DNA of 40,971 bases from Trachelipus rathkii (GCA_015478945.1 JABUQX010027795.1:1-40971), one strand, 5' to 3'. Numbered from the stretch's first letter, positions 24,021-37,160 are shown. Translations and numbers: made by a program. Notes: generated by a model from the letters alone, not told the origin.

Positions 24021-27000
24021 AGATTCGTAATATACTGCAGATCTGAGTCTGTATTTGTGAATGTAGTATACGCACATGTGAATACAATTAATATAGGTAA
24101 AGTGGAGTAAGTTTACCAATATACATAGATAGTAGATACACTTATATATAAAAGTAAAATGAAGAAGATATATTTATGTAGATTTCCCGACGCGTTTCGA
24201 TATGATCAGTAATATATGATATAATGAGATTAATTTTAAATATTTGAATAGTAGATAGAGATTAATTTACGTTAGTTGATGAATATCTAGGTGTGCAACA
24301 CAAAGTCTGAGAGAAGAATTATTTATTAAAGTTAAATAAGAGAAAAGAGAGAGAGAAAGAAATAATATTATACATATATAATATATAATATAATATAGAA
24401 ATACGTACTTTTGGTTCATTTAAGGTAACGAGGGAAAAAATAGTAAAGTAAAAGGATATATAATAATAATAATTTATCTGATATTTATTATTTAATATTA
24501 ATTATAAAATTAAGTATTAAAATTTATAAAGAGCACATTTAAAATATTTATATTATATTTAATTCTATCATAATCTATGAGTTCTAGAGAGGTAGCTTGA
24601 ACACAAGAAGAAGTCTAATATTCTAAGTGCTCAGTGGCCATTTTGGAGAAAATTCATTTTATATATTATGGTATAATATGATATATTATGATATAATAAC
24701 ACCTTAGATGTTTGAAAATCATCATAAAATTTATTATAGAGAAAAAAAAGTAATCTTTGCTCTGTGAAACATTAAATTCCAATTCAGAATTGTGATAAAT
24801 AATATGCTATAAACAATACTCACCTTGCTTAGCATGGGTTTATGATCTTCTAGGATAGATAAAAGTTAGTTCTGTTTGAATTTCATCGCCCCCACATACT
24901 GTAGAGCATATAACATAAAAGATTATTTTATTCTGCTTTCCGTAATTTATGAAGAGTAAAAATTTATTTAACAACGCAATCTGTTCTCTGCACCTCTTGG
25001 AAGTAATAGAAAAATGAAAGCCCCTTGGTTTAACAATTAAACACAAACCTTCCAGTCCTTCATATTCTTTATCTAATTGAAATCAAAATCCTATTCTTTA
25101 ATCGTCAATGCACCCCATATGGCTTATAGTTTCATTCTCCTGAAAAATATCTCTTAGCATACCAGATGAGAATAATGTATTCCAGTTAAATTTTGAAACC
25201 AGGTGAGCTACCTCTTTTGGTGAATAATGTTGAATAGAAAAAAAACTTTCAATGTTTATTTTATCAATATTCCTAATTATAGTGAACCATTTCATGTTTT
25301 ATACAAATTAGAGTTATGCTTTGCATCTCATTTGATAGAGCCTTTCTATCTCCAGAGTACCCCCTACTCATATCTGTTGGAAATGCAAAATACAAGTCAT
25401 TGTTTCCAAAACTACAAGTATCTTCAACCTGGGGCACCGTCCGTAAAAATTTCTACATAGAATATGTTTGTGAAAGGAGTGCGCACAGCGTCACCATATG
25501 TACGTTCCCAACCTATCCAATTAAACCCTTTTTTCAATCCTGCCCTTCTATTCGTATGCGCTTATTTCAGAAATTACTTATCAATAAGAAGGTCCAACAT
25601 TTCAATTAATTATGGCCTATAATTACCTTATCCTTATAATCATGGATTTCATCTACTTAAAAAAAATTGTAGTTTTAGGTTTAAGGTTGGTTTATAATCA
25701 ATTCTGAATAGGAAAATAGGGTAATCTATAAACCCACCCTAGAATTTAAAGTTTTAGATATAGAGTAACAGAGTAAACAAAAGAAATTTATTATTTTGGA
25801 TCTGACATTTTCTTTACATCACGAAATCAATTATCCACCTAAGTTACTCCCTACTATATGTATGGAGAGAAACAACAGCTTTTCTAGAAACTAGAAATCT
25901 TCAAAGTTAAAAGGAAAGTTGTCTCTTTTCCCTAAAATCAGGATTATAATTAAGAAAAGTATAAAAAAAGGAGGAAATATATAAATGTTTGTACCAAAAA
26001 TACTTTAAATAAAACAAATCTTTTTATAGCCTTTTGTCTACTTTGCCTATGCCCCAAATTGACCATTTCAAAAAAATTTAAAACCTACAAGCTTTCCAAC
26101 CATTAACCTTTTTTATTTTGCGCTTATCCGATTGTTTACTTCCCTTTTTCGTCTGGTGATCTGCCTCAATTTGTTCTATCCTGTTGATGTATGTATTCTA
26201 TTTACATTTCATTGACAATGCTATAAATAAAAGTCTTTACCAATAAGATTTTACCCCAACTCGCTCAACTCATTGTTAGATGTAATAGAGAGAATATCTA
26301 ATTTATTTTTCTGTATTTTATATTTTATTTCCCATCTATCTGTCTCTGTTTAATTGCTAAACCTAGTATTTCCTAACCTTTATTCCCGAATCGTCCCCTC
26401 TCACGCGAATAGTGCCCCGATCCCAGTGGTTGAGTGACAAATGAATCACAAAAGCGCCACAAATAAGCAATGAAAGGCGGCGAGGGTCGTCTATGCAGGT
26501 TCGCCCACTAATATGGTTTCGGTTTCTTCCCTTTTTATTTCACACACAGTCCCTTCCTATTCCAAAATCTGCAAAATGGTAAGTTGGGTGAGAAGTGAGT
26601 CCCAAATCTATTTTTCTCCTCCCTCTGGAGACTGAGAAGCATCACAACAGTCGACAGAAGACACTTCTGGTTCCATGTTAAATTGAGTACACGTCATCCG
26701 CCCCATACACTAAATCTATGTTGTCTTTTTTCCCTTTTTGTTGACTTTCAACCTGCCCGGTTGACCGTTAATTTAATGGTACGTTTTAACTTTCTTTCTT
26801 GTATCAAAACTAAAAACACAAAAAGAAATATCATTATCTTTTACTATTAAGTTTTATATAATAAACCTACCTATTAAATAACTTTAATAGTAAGTTTATA
26901 TTTTCTACTTACTCTTATTATACCTATTCTAAAAATATTTCCTGAGCAACCGTCTACCTATCCTCTCTTCATTAATAAATAATACATCTGTAGACTTTTA

Positions 27001-28024
27001 TTCCCATTTAAAACGTTTATTTTGGCGAACCTTCAATTTACCGTCTCATTTATATCTATAACAGTTTTTTATTGCTTTAAAGCCTATAGTTAGGTTGGTT
27101 ATTCTGATACTAGTTAAATAACTGACGTAACATAGAAGTATTAGTCTAATGGGCAACAATTGCCTTGACCATACCTAACGGTAAATATTATATTGATTAG
27201 AAAATCAGAGGTTCGTACCCAAGTATATAATATAATAAACAGCCATAGGTATATGTATATTGCCCTTATATATATCGACCAATTCGGATCACAACGATTG
27301 TTGCTACCGAAGTCCCTAGAAACTTCAAATAATACCCTCATATACCTCCTCCAAATTGCGTAACCCATGGATAAGTAGAGCAAGATGGAGTTTTTCAAGG
27401 ATTGTAGTTCTAAATGTCAGAAGGCAAGTACAAAGCAAAACGAAAATAAGGCAAAAAAACTAAATAAAAAAGTATAAGTAGACCAATAATAATTACACAA
27501 TAAAAAATAAAACTACAAATATAACCAAAATATGAATTTAAATATAAAAAATAGCAAGTTATTATGAAGCATGAAACGATTTTTTTTTGACAAGAGAGCC
27601 GGAGATTCTTATATGCTTAGAACAGCTCTAAATATGTAATTATTATTTTTAAAAAGAAGATACTATAAACAAAAACACAGTAATGATGTCTGGAGCGCCG
27701 AGTACTTTATGTGCTCGTTCTGTTGGTCGATGTGGGGGTCGGACTATATAGAGGTGTGTTGTGAGGCAGTTCGATCGATCTTTCGAATTTTTTGTTAACT
27801 TATTTATTATTTATAAAACAACAGCTTTATCAGAAACTTTAACACTAAAAAAAAAGTTTGAAAAAAAAGTAATGTTATACTAACCCCACGCTTATTACAA
27901 GGAAAAGGCAGCTTTCACAAGTAGCATACAAACACTGTTACCAAGCACAAGCTACAAACTGGCACTGTGACGATCAAGAGGCGAGACGGGTAGAATAATA
28001 GCAGCTCCGAACAGGAACCAACAT

Positions 28025-28027
<3 letters not shown>
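24021..28027. other. AT-rich intergenic DNA, only weak coding hints
   Basis: Most is unrecognised. On the minus strand, 25295-25098 and then 25046-24840 give two open stretches (containing SPKEVAHLVSKFNWNTLF and KQNKIIFYVICSTVCGGDE) with a believable amino-acid mix. They could be pieces of one decayed protein, but I cannot name it. 24181-24209 holds a hammerhead-like motif (reported under findings). 26400-26520 and 27690-27770 are short higher-GC islands without a call. Confidence 0.35.
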
Positions 28028-28063
<36 letters not shown>

Positions 28064-28097
28064 TTTTTTTTTTTGTTTTTTTTTTTTATTTTTTGAT
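28028..28097. repeat. poly(T) tract of about 70 bases with few interruptions
   Basis: T42 from 28021 on, with G interruptions at 28063 and 28075. It could be the A-tail of a minus-strand retroposon lying at 28098-28380, but nothing there is recognisable. Confidence 0.6.
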
Positions 28098-29734
28098 TTG
28101 CGTTGATTTAATATACTTAACGTTTTAGTGAGGACCTGGCTGTGAAAAGACGGGAGACCGGTGCATTACACGTGATAGTCAAAACCGAATAAGGCATTGT
28201 AAAGAGTAAGAAAAAAAGACAAAGGAGCTTAACCTTTGTTGAAGGAGAAGTGCAAACTTTGAAATGAAAGACATAAGCTAAAAAATTTCTGTGCGACAAT
28301 AAAAAGCTTTGACGTGGCGATACTTAGGCGAAAATTGTTACTAAAACTATAAGTAATGGAAGTCAGTCAAATATTACTAAGGATGGGAGAGAGAGAGAGG
28401 GCTATATATATATACTATACCTAGCTATATATTACTATTATTCTATATATAACAACTATATATTATACTATAGTATACCTATATTATATATATATACTAA
28501 TACTTATATATATATATATATTACTATAGTTATCATAGTTAACTACTACTAACTACCCTATAATATTATACCTAAGTTTTGAAAAGGAACGTAACCCTCG
28601 TCGTATACGTAAAAATGTTACAGTATTATATATAATTACTACCCTTAGCATAATACTCATATATAGCCTACTATAGCCCAAGTATATATATATTTTTTAT
28701 TGCGCATATCATAATTTAAAATTATTAAAAATATATTAATGGTCAAGTAGTATAATACTATTACTTTGGTGCTATATCAAGTATATATATATACATACCT
28801 TTATTATTTGAGGCGAACGAGGCACAGATCTTTTAGTATTTTGGGTTACAGGCGGACACCTGAATTCTTATATTAAAAAAACTGTTTTGATATTTATCCT
28901 TATCCATAAAGGGAACTGCAATACAATATAATTTTGAATTCACAACGACACATTATTGAACCCCTATAAATGCATATAAGGATAACTTAAAAATAATTAA
29001 AATTTTTTTTTAAAATATAAATTATTAAATTTAAATTATAAATTTAGGGACAGGATTTAAGGAAAATAATAAGATAATAATCCTTTAACGAATTATAGAA
29101 AAAAACTTTAATAAAAAATCTATAAACTTTCTGGTAATAATTTAGCCTTTTTTAAAAAAAAACCAAAACCAATTGGTTTTTTTGTTATTAAATTAACCAA
29201 ATGAAACCACATAATTACAAAATATTTATGGGTTTTTTTCTTTTATATACATTTTTTCTTTTTCAAATTATTTCCTTAATTTATTAGGTTAATGCTTTAC
29301 CTATTTAATGTTTAAATGTGGTTTTTATTTGGTTTAAAAAAAAATAGACTTTTAAAAGCAAAACACTACTGGGAAACTGTTATATCATAAAGTCACAGAA
29401 ACAAATTCGACCTTTAGTAAAATTCCTCTTTTAATAAAGTTTTTAACAGATTCTTTCCTTTATAGTTTCAATTTTTCCTTGATAACTGTATAACTGGTTA
29501 ATAATTATTATATTTTTTTTGAAGTTTTACTAAACCAATAAAGAGTAAAAGAAAGTAAAGTAAGATATATTAAATAATATTAAAACTCTATCTGGAAACA
29601 TGAAGGAAAAAAAGGTATAGCTTATTATTTTAAACAAAAAAAATAAAGTTTATTCAAATTAAAAACCCTATAGACGATATTCAAATGAATTTTCTTATTA
29701 CTTTTATAGTTTTTGGAAATACTTAGGAATATAA
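28098..29734. other. AT-rich intergenic DNA
   Basis: Degenerate CTATA/ACTATA stretches at 28400-28560 and 28620-28700, then low-complexity A/T sequence with many homopolymers. No gene is seen. Confidence 0.5.
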
Positions 29735-29870
29735 ATTTAATATATATAATATATAAATATACATAAATATATATATATAAATATATATTTAAGTATATAT
29801 ATAATATTAATAATATATATAAATTATTATATAGATATAATTATATAATAATATAAAATATATATATATA

Positions 29871-29903
<33 letters not shown>

Positions 29904-29905
29904 CA
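29735..29905. repeat. (TA)n-rich array
   Basis: Imperfect TA/TAAATA repeat. Confidence 0.75.
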
Positions 29906-30029
29906 GGGCAATATTATAAGAGTTCAGAGGTGTCATGCTCAATCTAGAATTATTAAAAAAATATAATTATATATATTAATAATAAATATAATAAATAAAT
30001 ATAAATAAAAGTCTATATATATAATATAT

Positions 30030-30892
30030 ATAATTAAGAGAGAGAGAGAAGGAGATGAGAAGAGAGACTGAAAGATAAAAAAGAGGGGGATGACAGAGAG
30101 GAAGAGAAGAAGAGAGAGACAGATAATCAAAAAATATAGCCGCAAAGAGAGAGGGATAGAGAGAGAGAGAAGAGGAGAGAGAGAGAAAAGAGAGAGAGAG
30201 AGAGAGAAGGAGAAGAGAGAGAAAGGAGGAAGAGAGAGAGAGAAGAGAGAGAGAGATAGAGAGGAAAGAGAGAAGAGAGAGAGCAAGAGAAAGGGAAAAG
30301 AGGAAAAGAGAAGGAAGAGAGGATGAGAGAAAAAGAGAAAGAAAAAGAAGAAGAAGAAGGAAGATGAGAAAAAGATTAAGACGAGAAGAAGGAGAAGAGA
30401 GAAGAAAGAGAGAGGTGAAAACAATAGAGGAAAAACATACAACCACAAACGGAAAGGAGAAAGAAAAGAAGAAGAGAGGAGAGAGAGAGAGAGAGAGATC
30501 AGAGAGGAGAGATGAAGAGAGGGAGAGAGAGAAGAGAGAAAGAGAGAAGGGAAGAGGGAGAAGAAAAAGGAGAAGAGAGAGAAGAGGAGAGAGATGAGAG
30601 AGAGAAGAAAGAAGAGAAAAAGGAGAGGAGAGAGAGAGAAAGAGAAAGAGAGAGAACGAGAAGGGAAGAGAGAGAGAGAAGAGAGATGAGAAGGGGAGAG
30701 GGGAGGAGGAGGAGAAGAAAGAGAATGAAGAGAGAGAAAGAAGAATAAGAGAGGAAGAGGAGGAGAGGAGAAGAGAGAGAGAAAAAGGAGAAGAGAGAGA
30801 GGAGGAGAGAAGAAGAGAGAGAGAAGGGGGAAGAAAGAGAGAGAGAAGGAGGCAGAAAAAGAGAGAGAGAGAAGAAGAGAAGATGAGGAAAG
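30030..30892 (+). repeat. polypurine (GA)n tract, about 860 bp
   Basis: The + strand is almost entirely A and G, with (GA)n, GAAGA and GGAGA variants; pyrimidines are rare and scattered (the densest cluster is at 30120-30145 and 30420-30455). The overlapping open frames encode only Arg/Glu/Lys (plus) or Ser/Leu/Phe (minus) runs and are not genes. Confidence 0.95.
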
Positions 30893-31974
30893 AAATTCAT
30901 CATTAAAAGCGAAACTGAAATTTTATCAAATTAAACGAATTTATACAAAAACACAACTAATTTCCCCTGGCTTTATGCTTGTTCCCAAGTATTTTCTTAA
31001 GTTCTGGGGTGCACAAGTCCCAAAAGTTGAAAAATACCCTTTCATAACAATTAAGTCAGTTAAAATCGAAAAGTTGCGACAAATGCCCCTTTATATTAAA
31101 TATGAACCTTCTCATCCTATTTTTCCTTTGAAGAGATCTGTACCACCAAGATGAAGGAGGTTCCCACTTGCCCCTGATAACAACAAAGACTCATCAAATA
31201 GGTAACTTTTAAATGAAATGGGGAAGAGAATTTTGTCCCGGAATTTTATTCCATAAATTCCGCTGCTTTTTAATACTCATCCTCTGGAAGTACTGTGGTC
31301 TAATATCTTGGGTTAAAAATATAATGCCAATAAAGTGAAGTTACCTTTACTGCCCTGATGATATACCTTTTTCGGGTATATCTTGTTATTCTTTTCCTCA
31401 TGTATTTATTTACTTTTGCTTAACATTATTTAGTTCTGCCTGTTGAGTTATGGATTTTGGATTATCATGTTTCCTAAAGCCCCATTATCAATTTTTCCAA
31501 AATAAACATCCTAAGGTGCACTAAGTATTCTTTAAATCGAATGAGACCTTTCCTAGCCTTTTTGGTTTGTTATGGACTTTGTTTGGTTTGGGCAATACAG
31601 TTAGTATATTCATGTATTTTATACAAGTTTTCTTTACTTGGTGTTTATGTCATTTTTCGGTCGCCAGCGTACCTGAGAGCCATATTTCTGCTGATTTTTA
31701 TGTGGGCCAAAAATAAGGTTTTTTTATTAACTTATCTTTTGAAATTGTGGCATATTCAGGAGAGTGTTATAGAAAAATACTGAAATTAACCATCAGATAG
31801 CTCGGAATATTATAATCAAGATAATAATAATCCCTAATATATATAAATTGGAAATACGTTCATCTAATAATAAATTTCAATTTGTATATATTTTTACAAA
31901 ATAAATGATAGATATTTGGTAATGATAAATACAATTCTTAACAATACAGTACTATTTTATAATATTCAGAAATT
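30893..31974. other. unique intergenic DNA
   Basis: Moderate-complexity DNA. The frame at 31541-31783 (80 codons, very hydrophobic) is the only notable one and has no recognised family. Confidence 0.5.
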
Positions 31975-32215
31975 TATTATAATATATAATATATATAATA
32001 ATAAATATAATTAATAAAATATATTAAATATATATATATAATATATGTTAAATAGAATAATATATAATATATATATATAATATATTATTGTTTGAGCATT
32101 ACTTATATAACACTAACGTAATAAAAAATATTATGATCGTTAATTATATAATATATAATTAAATATAAAAGTATTATATAAATAATAATATATTAATATA
32201 TATATTAAATTATTA
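31975..32215. repeat. TA/TAA-rich array
   Basis: Imperfect TA and TAATA repeats. Confidence 0.7.
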
Positions 32216-33335
32216 TGTTAAAGATATATTCTTAAACATTAATTGGAAGATATAAAAAATATGAATTCTTATGTTTTCGAGCTCTATTCCGTTTTCAAAA
32301 CTATCAATAATTGAAACATAAAAATCAGCAGATCAAACGAAATTCTACTATTTTTATTGCTCACATTAAGAAGTTCTAGTTACATTAATACAATCACTTC
32401 ATTCGGATGTTTGGGCAAAAAGATTTTGGGATAATTGGCACCCATACCAAAAACCAAATTGCGCAACCCAGAAAAAAATAGAATAAGAACGAGAGTATGA
32501 ACAGTGTAGAAACACTAAGTGAATGATGTTTATATTTGGAAAATATATGAATATTAGAAGCTAAAGAACAGCTTTAATCCAACCACTCAACCAAGAAACA
32601 ATAATTTTAAGACAATGAAGTAAAAAAGGAAGTATCATCAGAGCAAGAACGTTTAACTTCACTTTTATTGGCTATAAAATTTTAATTTGTCATAAAGCCC
32701 AAGGATTATTTCCAGTTACCACAGTACTTTCCAGTCAGATTTGAGTATCTAAAATTGTCAGCGGTAATCTTTATTGGATATTTTATGAAAGAAATGGTTA
32801 AGAGCAAATTTCCTCTCCCTCCCATTTTCAATAATATAAAGTCTTACCTAAATATGATAGAGTACCTGTTGTCACAAAGCAAGTGAACATCCTTCCATCT
32901 TAGGTAACAAAACGCATTCTGTCTGCTAAAGAAAATATTAGATGAGAAAAGTTCATTAATATTTATTAATTTAAATGTGGTTTAAAACCCATGGTTTCTT
33001 AAAGACGCACACTGAGTAATTGATACCACAACAAACTGTGCTTTAATATAACCATTGCCTAATCCGATCGCCTAATAAAAATAGTGAGGTTCATATACTT
33101 GAATTCTAGCAACTTGAGATGAAACTTAAAATTATTAAATGAGAAATAAATATACAGACAATAAAAAAAAGACTAAAACAAGGAATAGTCTGAAAGTAAA
33201 TATTACCTCCTCTGGCAAAATATACTTATAATCATTATATAAAATTAATTACGATTTTACGATACTTTTATTAATATGTAATCTATGTACTATAACTAAT
33301 CTCTATCTTTCTTACTATATTCACTTCAATATATA
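32216..33335. other. AT-rich intergenic DNA
   Basis: No frame, RNA or repeat is recognised. Confidence 0.5.
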
Positions 33336-33520
33336 TCTATTCATACTCTCTTTCTACTCTTACTCCTATATCTCTCTCTTCACTCTCAATTCATCTCTTC
33401 ATCTCTCTCCCTCTCTCATCTTCTCTTCTCTCACTTATATATACCTCTTATCTCATTCTACTCTCTCTGTATCTTCATCTCTATATTTCATACTCGCTCT
33501 CTCTATATATATCTATCAAA
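33336..33520 (-). repeat. imperfect (CT)n/(TCTA)n tract
   Basis: TCTCTC and CTCTA runs; purine strand is the minus strand. Related shorter tracts lie at 34225-34350 and 34575-34740. Confidence 0.75.
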
Positions 33521-34574
33521 ACAGTAAACAATAATACTGCCGATATATCTTCCTAAAATTACAGAATAGATCGAGAGTCTCTCTCTACTCATCGGCGGGC
33601 TATCGCCCTATTTGCTCCAATCTTTTCTTCTATTGTCTATCAATTTCCTGATTCTCATTGTCATATTTGCGCGAGGATCTATACTTTTTAACCCCATAAA
33701 TTAATATTTTTAATTCTGATTCCTTATACCAATCCCTCCTATTTACCGAAGCGAGTCAGGAAGTTAAAAGTGGTGCGAAACCGATGCGGTTGTCTGTTGT
33801 CTGACAGAGATTTGGAATGATATGTGGGAAGTGAAACACTGAGTAGTGGCCTGTGCCTGCAATCCCAAAACTTGCTTTTTGACCTGCATAATGTATGTTA
33901 CAGTCAAACCTTGAAAGAAGATCGGTCTTCTTCGTCTAAAGATTCACAATACAACGGGTTTTTTCAAAACTTTCTAAACAGTCTTAGTATTTTATAACAG
34001 GCTGCGGTGGAAAAAGGTTTCTCGAAACTTCTCAGGAAAAACATCACTCCAAAAAAAAAATGTCATCTCACACATCAAACTCAAAAAACGATAATCTACG
34101 ACATCAAAAAAACAATTGCCGAAACGTGGTGCGGCTCTGCGCCCGCAAGGACGCGGGAACCCACCGGTCTATGTTCGATTTAAAACCTGCACGACTTTTG
34201 CGGAGTAATGGTGGCTATTCTCATCTCATCTTAATCTGCTCTTCTCCTCTCTAAGAGCACATCCTAACTATACCATACCTACTCTAAAGGCAAGGTCAAT
34301 CATCTGACTACTCTCATCTCTTAACTCTACTCTCCCTCTCTACTCTCTCAAGGGGGCGAAAAAAACATTACGTAAAAATGAAAAAAAGTTGAAAAAGAGC
34401 CCAACTTGTAAAATAAGAATAATTCCTTTACTACGTCCTGTTCGCTGTACAGCGGTTTATCCCCTCTTTTCCCTCTGCCACATAAAGAATCCCTTGAAAA
34501 TGCTATATCTTACAACTATATTATCATATATATATATATATATAAAATCATCTTCTTCACCATAAAAGTCTTTT
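33521..34574. other. unique DNA with a tRNA-like GC island
   Basis: Contains a GC-rich patch at 34124-34195 with a CCCGC-AAGGAC-GCGGG hairpin and a GTTCGATT B-box-like motif, suggesting a decayed tRNA-derived SINE head. The rest is AT-rich with C/T-rich runs. No gene is seen. Confidence 0.3.
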
Positions 34575-34740
34575 CTCATTACCATCTCTAACTCTACCTC
34601 TTCTACTCTCTCTCTCTCTACTCTCTCTTTATCTACTCTTCTCTCTTCATCTATCTATCTCTCTACTCCTTCATTCTATCCTCTCTATTCCCATCACGTC
34701 TATCCTAATCTCTCTCATCATCTCCAGAATCTCCATCTAT
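34575..34740 (-). repeat. imperfect (CT)n tract
   Basis: CTCTCTCT and TCTATCTA runs; same strand sense as the tract at 33336. Confidence 0.7.
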
Positions 34741-36045
34741 TATGTTATCTCTATCTATTATAAAAGATCATTAACACACTCTTCTCTCCACTATACCCCC
34801 TCTCATTCACTCACACACCTATTAATTTTATTTAATAAGACACCCACTTCATCCCTCTACAAACACTTTAAATCTACACACGTTACTTTAAAATAGCTGT
34901 ATATTGGTTCTAAAATATTTTCCTCTTAACTTCAAATGAAATTTATTTTTTATGTCATCTGTATATCCTTTATCTATCATAGCAAAATGTGTTCATCTTC
35001 ATGACTCTCTAACACATAGCTCTTTACAACTCCACATAGACTAACTCTCAGAATCGTACACATCGTCAAAGTAGGGGTGGTGTGAATTACGTTTCAATGA
35101 CTGTTAGAGTCTAATTGTACTCATTCTCTTTTTCTTTTAACCAACAAAAAAATGTGCGATCGAGCCCCTGCGGGCGCAAGCGTCGTTAAACTACTACCCA
35201 CTTGGGTTTACAACTGTTAAGAAGGGTTAAACCATTGTATTCGTATCTCAGCACCTATATACAATAGAAATGAAAAGTAAGAGATGATTACATTAATGCC
35301 AAATATTCTAAAGCCAGTTATTCCTTGAAATCAGAACAACCGAGCAACTACTCTTGTCCTCAGCCTCAGCCACAAGTCCCTTCCCTTCTGACTACTCCGA
35401 CGCTAATTCCAAGCGTCTCATTCATCCCCCGTTTTCTAACCCGACTATCGACGCCCTAATTGTAAAGTTGAGAGACAGAAATTAAAGAAATAAAAAAACA
35501 CAATGTACGTCGTTAAATTACTTCGCAAGAAAAGAAAACAAATTCAATAGTTTTGTTTTAGAATAAAATATAATAAAATTATATATAGAATAATAGAATA
35601 AATTCAATAACAATTTTTAGAATAAAATAAGAATAAATATTAATATAATAATATAAATATATATATATATATAAATAAAATTAACAAATATACAAATTAT
35701 AATAATAAAATTTTTTCAAGGGTTGCCCAAATTAAAAAATTCAGAACCCCCTAAAAAATAACCCTTCCGCCTCCAGAAGGCCCCAACCCTAAAAATAAGG
35801 CCCCCCTTCCTCCTCAATAAGGACTTCAGGTACCAAAACTTAGCATAATATAATACAAATAGCAAAAAACAACTTTGCGCGCATCCCTTTTGCAGGATAA
35901 CGGTTAACGTTTAAGCGAGTTACGTCTTTCAAAATGGGGACCGCGTTTTGGATACGGTTGGGTCTCTAAAACCCCTAATGGGGGAAAAATAAACCGTCAG
36001 GGAACGCTCCAGTTTCGAAATTTGTTGTTTGGTCGACAACGTCCA
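34741..36045. other. AT-rich DNA with small GC islands
   Basis: GC-rich bits at 35158-35185 (GATCGAGCCCCTGCGGGCGC) and 35735-35815; A/T low-complexity at 35560-35715. No gene is seen. Confidence 0.45.
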
Positions 36046-36149
36046 TATATATTATATATTTATAATAAATAACTAAATATAATTATAATTAATATATATA
36101 TATAATAATTTTATATATAAATATATATATATAATATAATATAAATATA
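36046..36149. repeat. TA-rich array at the 3' end of LINE A copy 2
   Basis: Imperfect TA/TATAA repeat. Confidence 0.75.
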
Positions 36150-36646
36150 ATATAGTATAATTTAACACCTCTTTCCCCCAAAACTGGGGGTAAGGTGTGC
36201 TGTACAAGCATCGAAAAGAAAAAGCAAGTAGAAGAACATGACAAAGTCCGAAAAGAAAGCCCAGCCTTACGCCCCCCCCTGTAACCATAATTTAGTAAAA
36301 CTCGTCACAGACAAGAAATCCAACCCTAAGCTTTTCATGGGAACCCCCCGCGACGGAACCCTTCACATGGGGTAAATCGTCAATTAAGGGTGTTTTTTCA
36401 TCCCTTGGCCAGTGGGGGCCAACCCATGCCCCAAATACAAACCCGCCCATTCTCTCCTATCATCACCTTTCTTCTCGCCCTCCTGCCAAAAACTCACATT
36501 TCTTTTCTTGTTTCCTTGTCTTTTCCTCTCCTCAAGGCCCATCCGTTGGTACACGACTCAATCCCCACTTTTCTCTTCGGTCGCGTCTCCCAATCCTCCC
36601 CCGGTTCAACACACTCCCACTATACATCCGCTTAAAAACCAACTAT
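36150..36646 (-). mobile_element. LINE family A copy 2, 3' end, inverted relative to copy 1
   Basis: The reverse complement aligns with 290-735. GCGGATGTATAGTGG (complement of about 36618-36632) equals 312-326, GAAATGTGAGTTT matches 407-419, and AAGCT..AGGGT.GGATTT and TTACCCCCAGT.TTGG (complement of 36181-36193 region) match 566-583 and 665-680. It includes the C-terminal coding tail, frame-shifted, and the 3' UTR. A perfect stem CCCCCA (36175-36180), AAAC, TGGGGG (36185-36190) sits near the 3' end. TA-rich arrays lie on both sides. Open frames on the + strand here are shadows. Confidence 0.75.
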
Positions 36647-36730
36647 TATTATATAATATAGTAATAAAAGCTATATATAAAGAGAGATTAATATAATATA
36701 TAAAAAAATAAAATTAATATATAAGATATG
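36647..36730. repeat. TA-rich array at the truncated 5' end of LINE A copy 2
   Basis: Short imperfect TA repeat with interruptions. Confidence 0.6.
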
Positions 36731-36909
36731 GTCCAGCATCCCCGAAACCAAAATCATGCTTGTTTGTAAACCAAAAAACTTAATAACAGCACAGAAAAAT
36801 AAAAAACCAAATTTTTATTAATCAGATAAAATGCATCGATAAATAAAAAAAAATAACGCTTTTTTAAAAAAATTAAATGTTAAAAATGTGGAAACTATGA
36901 TAAAATGAT

Positions 36910-37160
36910 CGCGCCGTTTTTTTTTTTGAGAAAGAACGGAAGGACCTCTAGCCCTCCGACGGCGCGTTAAAAGTTTCAAATGTTCGTTTTTTAAAAACTT
37001 TACTAAAAAAAATACCCCAAGGTAAAACCACACAGAGTAAGAATCCACAAAGATTGATCCCAGAAAGTCCTGGGTTTCGGCTTACCCGGCGGATCCGACT
37101 GGGAAAGAACCTTCTCCACTCTGTCCCAACCGTCGACTTCGAACCCCCCAAAGAAAATAA
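36910..37160 (-). repeat. unnamed GC-rich dispersed repeat, copy 1
   Basis: Begins with T11 (36917-36927). The segment 37048-37130 (CAAAGATTGATCC..GGCTTACCCGG..ACTGGG.A.GAACCTT) aligns with 38440-38522. On the minus strand both copies read K-V-L-x-S-x-x-P-G-K-P-x-x-R. Coding origin is possible but unproven. The T-tract would be the A-tail of a minus-strand retroposon. Confidence 0.45.

Noticed and set aside
24840..25295. Minus-strand protein across two frames
   Set aside because: Composition is plausible but no family could be named and stops separate the pieces; kept only as a hint in the region entry.
27144..27222. tRNA-like sequence with AGGTTCGTACCC
   Set aside because: D arm and acceptor stem do not pair and the anticodon loop has the wrong size; at most a SINE relic.
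29939..30903. Arg/Glu/Lys-rich and Ser/Leu/Phe-rich frames of up to 169 codons
   Set aside because: They come from the (GA)n tract read on its two strands.
31541..31783. 80-codon hydrophobic frame as a small membrane protein
   Set aside because: No recognisable family or supporting signal; hydrophobic residues are expected from T-rich DNA.
36390..36696. Two plus-strand frames of 81 and 94 codons
   Set aside because: Antisense to LINE A copy 2.
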